NCBI GenBank assembly: GCA_902494465.1
Contig: CABUTH010000140.1
Span: forward strand, 1-5,072
DNA length: 5,072 bases
DNA from: an uncultured Collinsella sp.
GTDB lineage: Bacteria; Actinomycetota; Coriobacteriia; Coriobacteriales; Coriobacteriaceae
Reading direction: 5' to 3'
The notes beneath the pieces were generated by a model. That model did no database searches. It was not told where the DNA came from and saw only the letters and a program-made list of their open reading frames with translations. The translations under genes and the position numbers were made by a program. Positions within the stretch are counted from its first letter, which is position 1; every line of letters starts with the position of its first letter. Below, in pieces: positions 1-5,072 of the stretch.

Positions 1-119
1 CTCCGTGCTCAAACATTCTCGCTTCGCTGCGAAACTGCGCGCGGAGGTTACACCCCGGCCCGCCTGGGGGTTCTCCTGCGCGCAATCAGCCCGTCGTTTA
101 GAACGGAATCAAAGTTGGT
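1..119. other. Unresolved 3' end of an upstream unit, no gene assigned
   Basis: This GC-rich stretch precedes the intrinsic terminator at 120-152, so it is probably the last part of a transcription unit that begins left of the window. All three + strand frames are open from base 1, ending at stops at 99-101, 119-121 and 127-129. The frame with the stop at 99-101 ends about 20 bp before the terminator stem, as a normal gene end would. The frame stopping at 127-129 would end inside the stem. None of the three translations looks like a protein family I recognise; all are rich in Arg, Ala and Pro. The stretch is also full of self-complementary segments, so an untranslated tail, a structured RNA end or an intergenic repeat is as likely as coding sequence. 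Confidence 0.4.
37..83. repeat. Strong GC-rich stem-loop / inverted repeat
   Basis: Bases 37-46 (GCGCGCGGAG) are complementary to 73-83 (CTCCTGCGCGC) apart from one bulged T at 77, giving a 10-bp stem. Inside it, CCCC at 53-56 can pair with GGGG at 66-69. A smaller hairpin, TTCGC-T-GCGAA, lies just upstream at 23-33. No T-run follows the right arm, so this is not itself an intrinsic terminator. It could be an interspersed palindromic repeat or part of a structured 3' untranslated region. The pairing is seen directly; its function is unknown. Confidence 0.5.
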
Positions 120-152
120 GAGGCCCTGACCGTTTGGCCAGGGCCTCGTTTT
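120..152 (+). terminator. Rho-independent terminator of the upstream unit
   Basis: A perfect 9-bp stem pairs GAGGCCCTG (120-128) with CAGGGCCTC (139-147). After one A-C mismatch, two more C-G pairs close a GTTT loop. The right arm is followed by GTTTT, a short U-tract on the + strand. On the opposite strand the arm is followed by ACCAACTTT, so the terminator points rightward. It ends transcription entering from the left and isolates the toxin-antitoxin operon. Confidence 0.85.
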
Positions 153-164
153 GTGAGGGGCGTT

Positions 165-210
165 TTGACTGGCAGGTGCTATATATTATTCGTATAATTT
201 ATCGTAAGTT
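165..210 (+). promoter_or_regulatory. Promoter of the toxin-antitoxin operon
   Basis: A perfect TATAAT lies at 193-198, about 30 bp before the antitoxin RBS, in a sharply AT-rich island between GC-rich flanks. A good -35 hexamer, TTGACT at 165-170, is present, but its spacing to TATAAT is 22 bp, which is longer than usual. The hexamer at the standard 17-bp spacing (170-175, TGGCAG) is poor. The exact -35 is therefore uncertain, while the -10 assignment is good. Transcription should start near 205. Confidence 0.6.
181..202. promoter_or_regulatory. Candidate autoregulatory operator over the -10 box
   Basis: Bases 181-189 and 194-202 form an inverted repeat matching at 8 of 9 positions around a 4-bp spacer (TCGT); the core is ATTAT-TCGT-ATAAT at 185-198. 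The right arm contains the TATAAT box. Phd/YefM antitoxins, alone or in complex with their toxin, typically repress their own operon by binding short AT-rich palindromes at the promoter. This is therefore the obvious operator candidate. The palindrome is seen; the binding is inferred. Confidence 0.55.
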
Positions 211-233
211 TTCCTACATCGATTGGAGCTTTT

Positions 234-497
234 ATGCCTGCCATTAAGCCTGTTTCCGATTTACGCAATTACAACGAGGTGCTCTCCGATGTCCGCGAGG
301 GCTCTCCGGTATTCCTGACCAAAAATGGGCACGGTTGCTACGCGGTGCTCGACATGAAAGACTACGACCGGTTTTGCGCCATCAGCACGCTGATGTCGGA
401 GCTTGAGCGCGGGCGCAACTCGGGTGAGGAGAGCGGATGGCTCTCATCGAATAACGTCGCTGAACACTTCCGCCGCAAGGCCGCAAACCATGCATAG
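234..497 (+). CDS. Type II antitoxin, Phd/YefM family
   Basis: This 87-residue protein is the predicted antidote to the toxin encoded next to it. It should bind and block the toxin and repress the operon. The N-terminal half (residues 4-45) has the Phd/YefM pattern: IKPVSDLRNYNEVL, a basic and polar segment followed by EGSPVFLTKNG and then YAVLDMKDYD. This is the dimerising, DNA-binding fold of the family. The C-terminal part (about 50-87), rich in Glu, Ser, Asn and Arg, fits the flexible toxin-wrapping tail, which is the least conserved part. Length is normal for the family. The ATG is supported by GGAG at 225-228, 5 nt upstream. The last 8 nt overlap the toxin start, as expected for translational coupling with the antitoxin made first. 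Codon use is less GC-biased than in the ABC genes. Family assignment is good; the exact subfamily is not determined. Confidence 0.87.
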   Translation: MPAIKPVSDLRNYNEVLSDVREGSPVFLTKNGHGCYAVLDMKDYDRFCAISTLMSELERGRNSGEESGWLSSNNVAEHFRRKAANHA

Positions 498-804
498 CTG
501 CGAGGTCGTCTACTCTCCGCTGGCCCTGCAAGATCTCGACGACATCTGGGACTATATTGCCGTCGAAAAGGACAATCCCACAGCAGCGGAGAGAATCGTA
601 GAGGGCATCCTCGCTCGGATAGACCTGCTTTCCAGCTTCCCAGAATCGGGCACGCCACTCTCCTCGATCTATCCCTTACGCTCCGATTACCGTTTCGTAG
701 TCTGTGACAACTACCTCGCGTTTTACCGCTTTCACCAGAAGGTCTATATCGACCGCGTCCTCCACGGAAAGCGTGATTATCTACAAATATTGCTTGCCGA
801 ATAA
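490..804 (+). CDS. Type II toxin, RelE/ParE superfamily
   Basis: This 104-residue protein is the predicted toxin of the pair. The sequence follows the RelE/ParE fold: a first strand (CEVVYSPLALQDL, 4-16), two helices (about 10-24 and 30-48, with DDIWDYI), then FPESGTPLS (50-58), strands with YRFVVCDNYLAFYRF (67-81), and a closing strand with IDRVLHGKRDYLQILL (87-102). The RVLHGKRDY ending is typical of ParE-like members, which in characterised cases poison DNA gyrase. RelE-like members instead cleave mRNA on the ribosome. I cannot tell which applies; the ParE side looks likelier because of this C-terminus. The ATG at 490 is chosen because it overlaps the antitoxin stop in ATGCATAG and gives the usual family length. 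A longer in-frame ORF from 403 would run deep inside the antitoxin gene and add 29 residues with no family resemblance. No terminator is evident after it. Confidence 0.85.
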   Translation: MHSCEVVYSPLALQDLDDIWDYIAVEKDNPTAAERIVEGILARIDLLSSFPESGTPLSSIYPLRSDYRFVVCDNYLAFYRFHQKVYIDRVLHGKRDYLQILLAE

Positions 805-860
805 ACAGGTCCCGATATAAGGCGACCCCAAAGGCCGTAAAGAGGGCATAGTTTCGTGAA

Positions 861-878
861 GAACATGTCGCATGCTTC
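861..878. promoter_or_regulatory. Possible upstream regulator site, CATG-TCG-CATG
   Basis: CATG (864-867) and CATG (871-874) form an inverted repeat around TCG, flanked by GAA (861-863) and TTC (876-878), which extend the symmetry with one bulged C at 875. It covers the position where a -35 box would sit relative to the TATAAA at 888-893. It shares the CATG core with the palindrome at 895-906, so it may be a second, weaker site for the MarR protein. Support is symmetry and position only. Confidence 0.25.
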
Positions 879-884
879 GGATTG

Positions 885-893
885 TGCTATAAA
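885..893 (+). promoter_or_regulatory. Extended -10 promoter of marR
   Basis: TGCTATAAA combines a TATAAA -10 box (888-893) with the upstream TG of an extended -10 element (885-886). The hexamer at the -35 spacing (865-870, ATGTCG) is poor, which the extended -10 could offset. Predicted transcription start is near 900, inside the 12-bp palindrome at 895-906. The gap between the toxin and marR (805-925) holds nothing else that I recognise. Confidence 0.55.
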
Positions 894-894
894 C

Positions 895-906
895 GTAACA
901 TGCTAC
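895..906. promoter_or_regulatory. Candidate MarR operator 1 (GTAACATGCTAC)
   Basis: This 12-bp palindrome has five of six base pairs symmetric; the single mismatch is A898 against C903. It starts one base after the -10 box and covers the predicted transcription start, so a bound protein would block initiation. A closely similar 12-mer occurs at 1421-1432 before the first ABC gene, matching at 10 of 12 positions. Recurrence in front of both units of the locus is the main argument for a shared regulator site, most simply for the MarR protein encoded between them. Confidence 0.5.
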
Positions 907-910
907 AGAA

Positions 911-917
911 AGGAAGG
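911..917 (+). promoter_or_regulatory. RBS that fixes the marR start at 926
   Basis: AGGAAGG at 911-917 is a strong Shine-Dalgarno sequence 8 nt before ATG 926. The alternative in-frame GTG at 917 overlaps this element and would have only AAAGGA (908-913) three bases away, which is too close. Confidence 0.7.
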
Positions 918-925
918 TGGTTGGA

Positions 926-1354
926 ATGGTGCCCAAAGATGCCGTTGGACCCCTTTTTAAGGTAATCAACGAGCGCATGCAGGCCTCCGCCGACGCGGAC
1001 CTCAAGGAGCAAGGACTCACCTTTGCGCAAAGCCAGGTGATCGTCTACCTCATCGAGCACGAGGGCCGGGCGCTCCAAAAAGAGATCGAAACCAACCTCA
1101 AGGTTTCCCACCCAACGGTCTCCGGCCTCGTCGGGCGCCTCGAAAAGGGCGGCTTTGTGCGCACCTGGGCAGCCGAGGATGACCGACGCAACAAAGTCGT
1201 TGAGCTTGAGGACAAGGCACGCGATGTCGGCGACCGCCTACGCGCCATAATGCGCGAGCGCGATCGAGAACTGCTCGCCGGCCTCGATGAACGCGAACAG
1301 GCAGAGCTCATCCGCATGCTCAGGCAGGTCTACGCCAACGTCTGCAAACAATAG
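926..1354 (+). CDS. MarR-family transcriptional regulator
   Basis: This 142-residue winged helix-turn-helix regulator probably represses itself and the adjacent ABC exporter, and releases DNA on binding a small ligand. The order is standard for MarR: an N-terminal dimerisation helix (about 7-28), GLTFAQSQVIVYLIEHEG (30-47), a helix-turn-helix with recognition helix around SHPTVSGLVGRLEKGG (61-76), a wing containing AEDDRRNKVVEL (83-94) with the conserved DDRR motif, then long C-terminal dimerisation helices (about 96-142). Length is typical. The only cysteine is C140 near the C-terminus, so a peroxide-sensing OhrR-type mechanism with an N-terminal cysteine is unlikely. The start at 926 is set by its RBS; a GTG nine bases upstream is the alternative. 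No convincing terminator separates it from the first ABC gene 113 bp downstream, so read-through is plausible. The inducing ligand cannot be inferred. Confidence 0.9.
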   Translation: MVPKDAVGPLFKVINERMQASADADLKEQGLTFAQSQVIVYLIEHEGRALQKEIETNLKVSHPTVSGLVGRLEKGGFVRTWAAEDDRRNKVVELEDKARDVGDRLRAIMRERDRELLAGLDEREQAELIRMLRQVYANVCKQ

Positions 1355-1414
1355 CCTCATCAGCACCCGTCGCCTATCGGATTCTCTCCGTCTGCGGCGG
1401 GCTTCTTTACACCC

Positions 1415-1432
1415 TATTCTGTAGCTTGCTAC
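1415..1432. promoter_or_regulatory. Candidate MarR operator 2 (GTAGCTTGCTAC) with a weak -10
   Basis: A perfect inverted repeat, GTAGC-TT-GCTAC, occupies 1421-1432, between marR and the first ABC gene. It differs from the 895-906 palindrome at only two positions. Immediately upstream is TATTCT (1415-1420), a 4-of-6 match to TATAAT. This repeats the arrangement in front of marR, where the palindrome begins just after the -10 box. No good -35 is visible at normal spacing; TTTACA at 1406-1411 is too close to TATTCT and finds no good partner further downstream. A weak internal promoter is possible but uncertain. If transcription comes only from the marR promoter, a protein bound here could act as a roadblock. 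Confidence 0.5.
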
Positions 1433-1456
1433 GTAATTTAGGCCGATTTGCACAGA

Positions 1457-1461
1457 AAGGA
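1457..1461 (+). promoter_or_regulatory. RBS that fixes the first ABC gene start at 1468
   Basis: AAGGA at 1457-1461, within AGAAAGGA, lies 6 nt before ATG 1468. The open frame extends upstream to a TTG at 1426, but that codon falls inside the palindrome at 1421-1432 and has no Shine-Dalgarno sequence. The 14 extra residues are also not typical of the family. Confidence 0.75.
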
Positions 1462-1467
1462 ACACGC

Positions 1468-3225
1468 ATGATACGAACGCTTGCGCGGAGCCTGCGGCAG
1501 TACCGCAAGGACTCCGTCATCGCCGTCCTACTTTCCATCCTGGAGGTGATGCTCGAGATCGCCATCCCGCTCGTCATGAGCGACCTCATCGACCGCGGTA
1601 TCCAGGCCGGCAACATGGGCGAGGTCTGGCGCCTTGGCGTCGCCCTCCTCGTCCTAGCCGTTCTCGAGTTTGGAGTGGGCGCCGGCGGCGCCTGGATGGG
1701 CGCACGCGCCTCGGTAGGCTTCGCCGCCAACTTGCGAGACGACATGTACGACAATGTGCAGACCTTCTCTTTTGGCAACATCGACAAGTTCTCTACCGGC
1801 TCGATCGTTACACGACTCACTACCGACGTCACCAACGTGCAGAACGCCTACATGATGATCATTCGCATGGGCGTGCGCGGCCCCGTGATGCTCGCGTTCT
1901 GCTGGGTCGTGTCGCTTACCATCAACCGGCAGATCTCGCTCGTGTTCCTAGCCGTGATCCCTATCCTCGCCATCGCGCTCGGACTCATCATGTGGCGCGT
2001 AAGCAGCATCTTCAACCGCGTTTTCGCCACCTACGACACGCTCAACAACGTGGTGCAGGAGGACATCGCGGGCATCCGCGTGGTCAAGTCGTTCAACCGC
2101 GAGGAGCACGAGATTGGCAAGTTTGGCGTCATCAGCCAGCGCATCTACGAGGACTTCGCCCGCGGCGAACGCCTCATCGCGCTCAACATGCCACTCATGC
2201 AGACCTGCATGTACGCATGCATGATACTCATCTCGTGGCTCGGCGCTAAGGCCATCGTGGCCTCGGGCAACAACGCCGCATTCGGTCTCACCACGGGGCA
2301 GCTCACCGCGCTCTTTACCTACGCCACGCAGATCCTCATGGCGCTCATGATGCTCTCCATGGTCTTTACGCTCATCGTGATCGCCCAAAGCTCGGCCAAG
2401 CGCATCGCCGAGCTGCTCAACGAACAGAGTGACATCGTGAGCCCCGAACCCGGCCGCGCCGTCACGCAGGTTGCGGACGGATCCGTGGAATTTGACCACG
2501 TAAGTTTTGCCTACGCGAGCAAGGCCGAGAAAAACGTGCTCGAGGACATAAACCTCACCATCAAGAGTGGCGAGGTCGTGGGCATCATCGGCGGCACGGG
2601 ATCGTCCAAGTCGAGCCTCGTGAACCTCATCGCCCGCCTCTATGACGCCACCGCAGGCACCGTGCGCGTGGGCGGCGTCGACGTGCGCGACTACGACCTC
2701 GATGCGCTGCGCGGCCAGGTGGCCATGGTGCTGCAGAAAAACGAGCTCTTTAGCGGCACCATCGCCGACAACCTGCGCTGGGGCAACGCCAAGGCCAACG
2801 ATGCGGAGCTGGCGCGCGCCTGCGAACTCGCGTGCGCCAATGAGTTCATCGACCAGATGCCCGATGGCTACCAGACCATGATCGAGCAGGGCGGCGCCAA
2901 CGTCTCGGGTGGGCAGAAGCAGCGTCTGTGCATCGCCCGCGCACTCGTGGCCAATCCGCGCGTGCTCGTGCTCGATGACTCCACGAGCGCCGTCGACACC
3001 AAGACCGATGCCACGATCCAACGCGGCCTGGCCGAGTACCTGCCCACCACGACCAAAATCGTGATCGCGCAACGCGTGAGCTCGGTCATGCACGCCGACA
3101 AGATCGTGGTCATGGACGACGGGCGCATCAGCGCGGTGGGCACGCACGAAGAGCTCTTGCGCACGAGCGATATCTATCGCGAGGTCTTTGAGTCGCAGCA
3201 GAAGGGAGCGGCAGAGAATGAGTAA
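1468..3225 (+). CDS. ABC exporter half-transporter, degenerate NBD subunit
   Basis: This 585-residue half-transporter joins a six-helix type IV (ABCB-like) membrane domain to one ATPase domain. It should pair with the next gene product to export drugs or other hydrophobic compounds. Membrane segments lie near residues 16-41, 53-77, 135-151, 156-176, 241-264 and 278-304. The intracellular-loop motif GIRVVKSFNREEHE is at 202-215. ATPase motifs are Walker A GGTGSSKSS (375-383, Lys381), Q-loop Gln423, signature VSGGQ (479-483), Walker B VLVLD ending at Asp503, D-loop SAVD (507-510) and the switch region IAQR (533-536). Three positions are degenerate: Asp504 for the catalytic Glu, Gln535 for the switch His, and Ser380 for the Gly before the Walker A Lys. 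In heterodimeric exporters such as BmrCD, LmrCD and TM287/288, one subunit carries such changes. Its own Walker A/B site is then expected to hydrolyse ATP poorly, with the partner doing most of the work. It overlaps the next gene by 8 nt. The substrate is not predictable. Confidence 0.93.
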   Translation: MIRTLARSLRQYRKDSVIAVLLSILEVMLEIAIPLVMSDLIDRGIQAGNMGEVWRLGVALLVLAVLEFGVGAGGAWMGARASVGFAANLRDDMYDNVQTFSFGNIDKFSTGSIVTRLTTDVTNVQNAYMMIIRMGVRGPVMLAFCWVVSLTINRQISLVFLAVIPILAIALGLIMWRVSSIFNRVFATYDTLNNVVQEDIAGIRVVKSFNREEHEIGKFGVISQRIYEDFARGERLIALNMPLMQTCMYACMILISWLGAKAIVASGNNAAFGLTTGQLTALFTYATQILMALMMLSMVFTLIVIAQSSAKRIAELLNEQSDIVSPEPGRAVTQVADGSVEFDHVSFAYASKAEKNVLEDINLTIKSGEVVGIIGGTGSSKSSLVNLIARLYDATAGTVRVGGVDVRDYDLDALRGQVAMVLQKNELFSGTIADNLRWGNAKANDAELARACELACANEFIDQMPDGYQTMIEQGGANVSGGQKQRLCIARALVANPRVLVLDDSTSAVDTKTDATIQRGLAEYLPTTTKIVIAQRVSSVMHADKIVVMDDGRISAVGTHEELLRTSDIYREVFESQQKGAAENE

Positions 3226-5072
3226 GCAGAATAAACGCCCCGCGAACGGAGCGACACCGGGTGCCGACGTGCCCGCGATGCAACTCGATATGGCAGCCGT
3301 CAAGCGCCTGCTCTCGTATATGTCCTGCTACCGAGGACGGCTCGTGCTCGTCGTCGCGTGCATTCTGGTCTCTGCCATCGCAAGCGCCGCGTCGTCAATG
3401 TTTCTGCAAACACTGATCGACGACTACATCGTCCCGCTTTTGGCGACCGACGCCCCCGTATGGACGGGTCTCGCGCACGCACTCACCACCATCGGCGCCC
3501 TCTATGTGGTGGGCGTTGCGGCCACGCTCGTCTACAACCGCGCGATGGTCACCGTAGCGCAGGGCACGCTTAAACGCATCCGCGACGACATGTTCTCGCA
3601 CATGCAGGCGCTCCCCTTGCGCTACTTCGACACGCATGCGCACGGCGACATCATGAGCCTCTACACCAACGACACCGATACCTTGCGCCAGATGATCGCG
3701 CAGTCGCTCTCACAGCTCATGAGCTCGGTGTTCACGCTGGTCTCGGTCTTTGTGTGCATGCTTTGGATGAGCGTGGGGCTCACCGCGGTGGTTTGCGTGC
3801 TCATGGCGACGGTGCTTGTATTCGTGGGCCGCGTCACGGGAGTCATCGGGGCGTTTTCTATTGAGCAGCAAGATTCACTCGGAGCGCTCAACGGCTACAT
3901 CGAGGAGATGGTCGGCGGACAGAAGGTCATCAAGGTCTTTTGTCACGAGGACGCCGCGCGCACCGGGATGAGCAAGCTCAACCGTGCCTGGGCAAAGGCC
4001 GCGACGAACGCGCAGGGCCTGGGCAATTCGATCATGCCTATGATGAATGCGCTTGGCTACCTGATCTATGTGGTGGTGGCCGTGCTCGGTGGCTACATGG
4101 CCATCGCGGGGACACCCAACCTGGGACTTGCCGGCTTCAACACGTTTACGCTCGGCGCCATCACGTCCTTCTTGACGCTTACGCGCAACTTCATGAACCC
4201 AGTGGCACAAGTGTCCAACCAGCTCAACTCGATCATCGTCGCGCTTGCGGGTGCCGGACGCATCTTTGCACTTATGGACGAGGCACCCGAAGCCGACGAC
4301 GGTTACGTGACGCTGGTCAACGTGCGCGAGGGTGCGGACGGCGCGCTTGTCGAGGCGAGCGAGCGAACCGAACGTTGGGCTTGGAAGATCCCGCATAGCG
4401 ATGGCAGCCGCGAGCTCGTGCCGCTCAAGGGGCACATCCTACTCGACCATGTGAGCTTTGGCTATGTACCCCAAAAGCTCGTACTGCGCGATATCGAACT
4501 TGACGCCGAGCCCGGGCAGAAGATCGCGCTCGTGGGCGCGACGGGCGCCGGAAAGACCACGATCACCAACCTCATCAACCGCTTCTACGACATTGACGAC
4601 GGCGAGATCCGCTACGACGGCATCAATGTCAACAAGATCCGCAAGGCCGATTTGCGCCGCTCGCTAGGCGTGGTGCTGCAGGACGTGAACCTGTTCACCG
4701 GCACCGTGATGGACAACATCCGCTACGGCTGTCCCGGCGCCACGGACGAACAGTGTATCGAGGCTGCACGCCTGACCAACGCCGACGGGTTTATCCGCAT
4801 GCTGCCGGCCGGCTACGACACCGTACTCGAGGGCGGCGGCAGCGGGCTGTCGCAGGGCCAGCGTCAGCTGATTTCGATCGCGCGCGCCGCCGTCGCCGAT
4901 CCGCCGGCGATGATTCTGGACGAGGCCACGAGCTCCATCGACACCCGCACCGAGGCCATCGTGCAGGCGGGCATGGACAAGCTCATGGAGGGCCGCACGA
5001 CGTTTGTCATCGCGCACCGCCTGTCCACCGTGCGCAACTCCGACGCGATCATCTGCCTGGACCACGGCCGCA
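3218..5072 (+). CDS. ABC exporter half-transporter, catalytic NBD subunit (3' end cut off)
   Basis: The first 618 codons of the partner half-transporter are present; the frame is still open at the window edge and probably lacks only the last few dozen residues. After a polar N-terminal tail (1-27), membrane segments lie near 41-62, 86-108, 168-184, 186-205, 274-297 and 309-325. The loop motif GQKVIKVFCHEDAA is at 234-247. The ATPase domain starts near 406 and has Walker A GATGAGKTT (440-448, Lys446), Q-loop Gln488, signature LSQGQ (544-548), Walker B MILD with Asp568, catalytic Glu569, D-loop SSID (572-575) and switch His600. The catalytic residues are intact, unlike those of its neighbour. 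A linker of about 40 residues (364-404) with a WAWK motif (387-390) sits between the membrane and ATPase domains; similar linkers occur, from memory, in this half of heterodimeric exporters. The start ATG at 3218 follows AGGGAG (3203-3208) by 9 nt and overlaps the previous stop in ATGAGTAA, suggesting coupled translation. Confidence 0.93.
   Translation, partial: MSKQNKRPANGATPGADVPAMQLDMAAVKRLLSYMSCYRGRLVLVVACILVSAIASAASSMFLQTLIDDYIVPLLATDAPVWTGLAHALTTIGALYVVGVAATLVYNRAMVTVAQGTLKRIRDDMFSHMQALPLRYFDTHAHGDIMSLYTNDTDTLRQMIAQSLSQLMSSVFTLVSVFVCMLWMSVGLTAVVCVLMATVLVFVGRVTGVIGAFSIEQQDSLGALNGYIEEMVGGQKVIKVFCHEDAARTGMSKLNRAWAKAATNAQGLGNSIMPMMNALGYLIYVVVAVLGGYMAIAGTPNLGLAGFNTFTLGAITSFLTLTRNFMNPVAQVSNQLNSIIVALAGAGRIFALMDEAPEADDGYVTLVNVREGADGALVEASERTERWAWKIPHSDGSRELVPLKGHILLDHVSFGYVPQKLVLRDIELDAEPGQKIALVGATGAGKTTITNLINRFYDIDDGEIRYDGINVNKIRKADLRRSLGVVLQDVNLFTGTVMDNIRYGCPGATDEQCIEAARLTNADGFIRMLPAGYDTVLEGGGSGLSQGQRQLISIARAAVADPPAMILDEATSSIDTRTEAIVQAGMDKLMEGRTTFVIAHRLSTVRNSDAIICLDHGR

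Noticed and set aside
403..489. Upstream extension of the toxin reading frame
   Set aside because: It lies wholly inside the antitoxin gene, and the extra 29 residues do not resemble the RelE/ParE N-terminus. The ATG at 490 gives the standard overlap and length.
805..860. Possible terminator after the toxin
   Set aside because: No stem with a following T-run is visible; only short GGC/GCC matches occur.
1366..1408. Possible terminator hairpin after marR
   Set aside because: Only CGCC (1371-1374) with GGCG (1396-1399) plus one wobble pair forms, with a long loop and a broken T-tract. This is too weak to call.
1426..1467. TTG start extending the first ABC protein by 14 residues
   Set aside because: There is no RBS before it and it falls within the candidate operator; AAGGA at 1457-1461 clearly serves ATG 1468.
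2206..2221. TGCATG-TACG-CATGCA palindrome inside the first ABC gene
   Set aside because: It encodes part of the fifth membrane segment with ordinary Cys, Met, Tyr and Ala codons. It is not near a promoter, so it is most likely chance.
1948..3303. Long antisense open frame (451 codons) opposite the first ABC gene
   Set aside because: It is a mirror of the G/C-rich third positions of the sense gene. The translation is rich in His, Asp, Val and Ala with no family pattern, and the sense strand has a complete ABC exporter.
3875..4435. Antisense open frame (186 codons) opposite the second ABC gene
   Set aside because: Same composition artefact; the sense frame is continuous and carries all family motifs.

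Overview
The window looks like chromosomal DNA of a GC-rich bacterium. The two ABC genes strongly prefer G or C at third codon positions, ribosome binding sites are of the AAAGGA/AGGAAGG type, and the exporter pair is of the kind common in Gram-positive bacteria. A high-GC Gram-positive, possibly a gut Coriobacteriia member such as Collinsella, is my best guess. This is inference from composition and gene style only. The window holds five genes, all on the + strand, and no RNA gene, insertion sequence or CRISPR array that I can recognise.

Region 1 (1-160) is the 3' end of something upstream. It is a GC-rich, hairpin-forming stretch without a convincing reading frame, closed by a clear intrinsic terminator at 120-152. 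Region 2 (about 165-804) is a compact type II toxin-antitoxin pair. An AT-rich promoter with a quasi-palindromic candidate operator over its -10 box precedes a Phd/YefM-like antitoxin (234-497). This overlaps by 8 nt a RelE/ParE-like toxin (490-804).

Region 3 (about 860-5072) is a drug-efflux style locus: a MarR-family repressor (926-1354), then two ABC exporter half-transporters (1468-3225 and 3218 to beyond the window end) that overlap by 8 nt. The first half-transporter has a degenerate nucleotide-binding domain: Asp for the catalytic Glu, Gln for the switch His, and Ser in the Walker A loop. The second keeps the catalytic residues but carries LSQGQ in place of LSGGQ. This is the split expected of an obligate heterodimer with one consensus and one degenerate ATP site.

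The most useful new observation is a pair of near-identical 12-bp palindromes, GTAACATGCTAC at 895-906 and GTAGCTTGCTAC at 1421-1432. They lie just upstream of marR and of the first ABC gene and match at 10 of 12 positions. The simplest reading is that the MarR protein binds both, so that it represses itself and the exporter. I found no clearly novel biological system; each module belongs to a recognised type, and the regulatory DNA is the least explained part.
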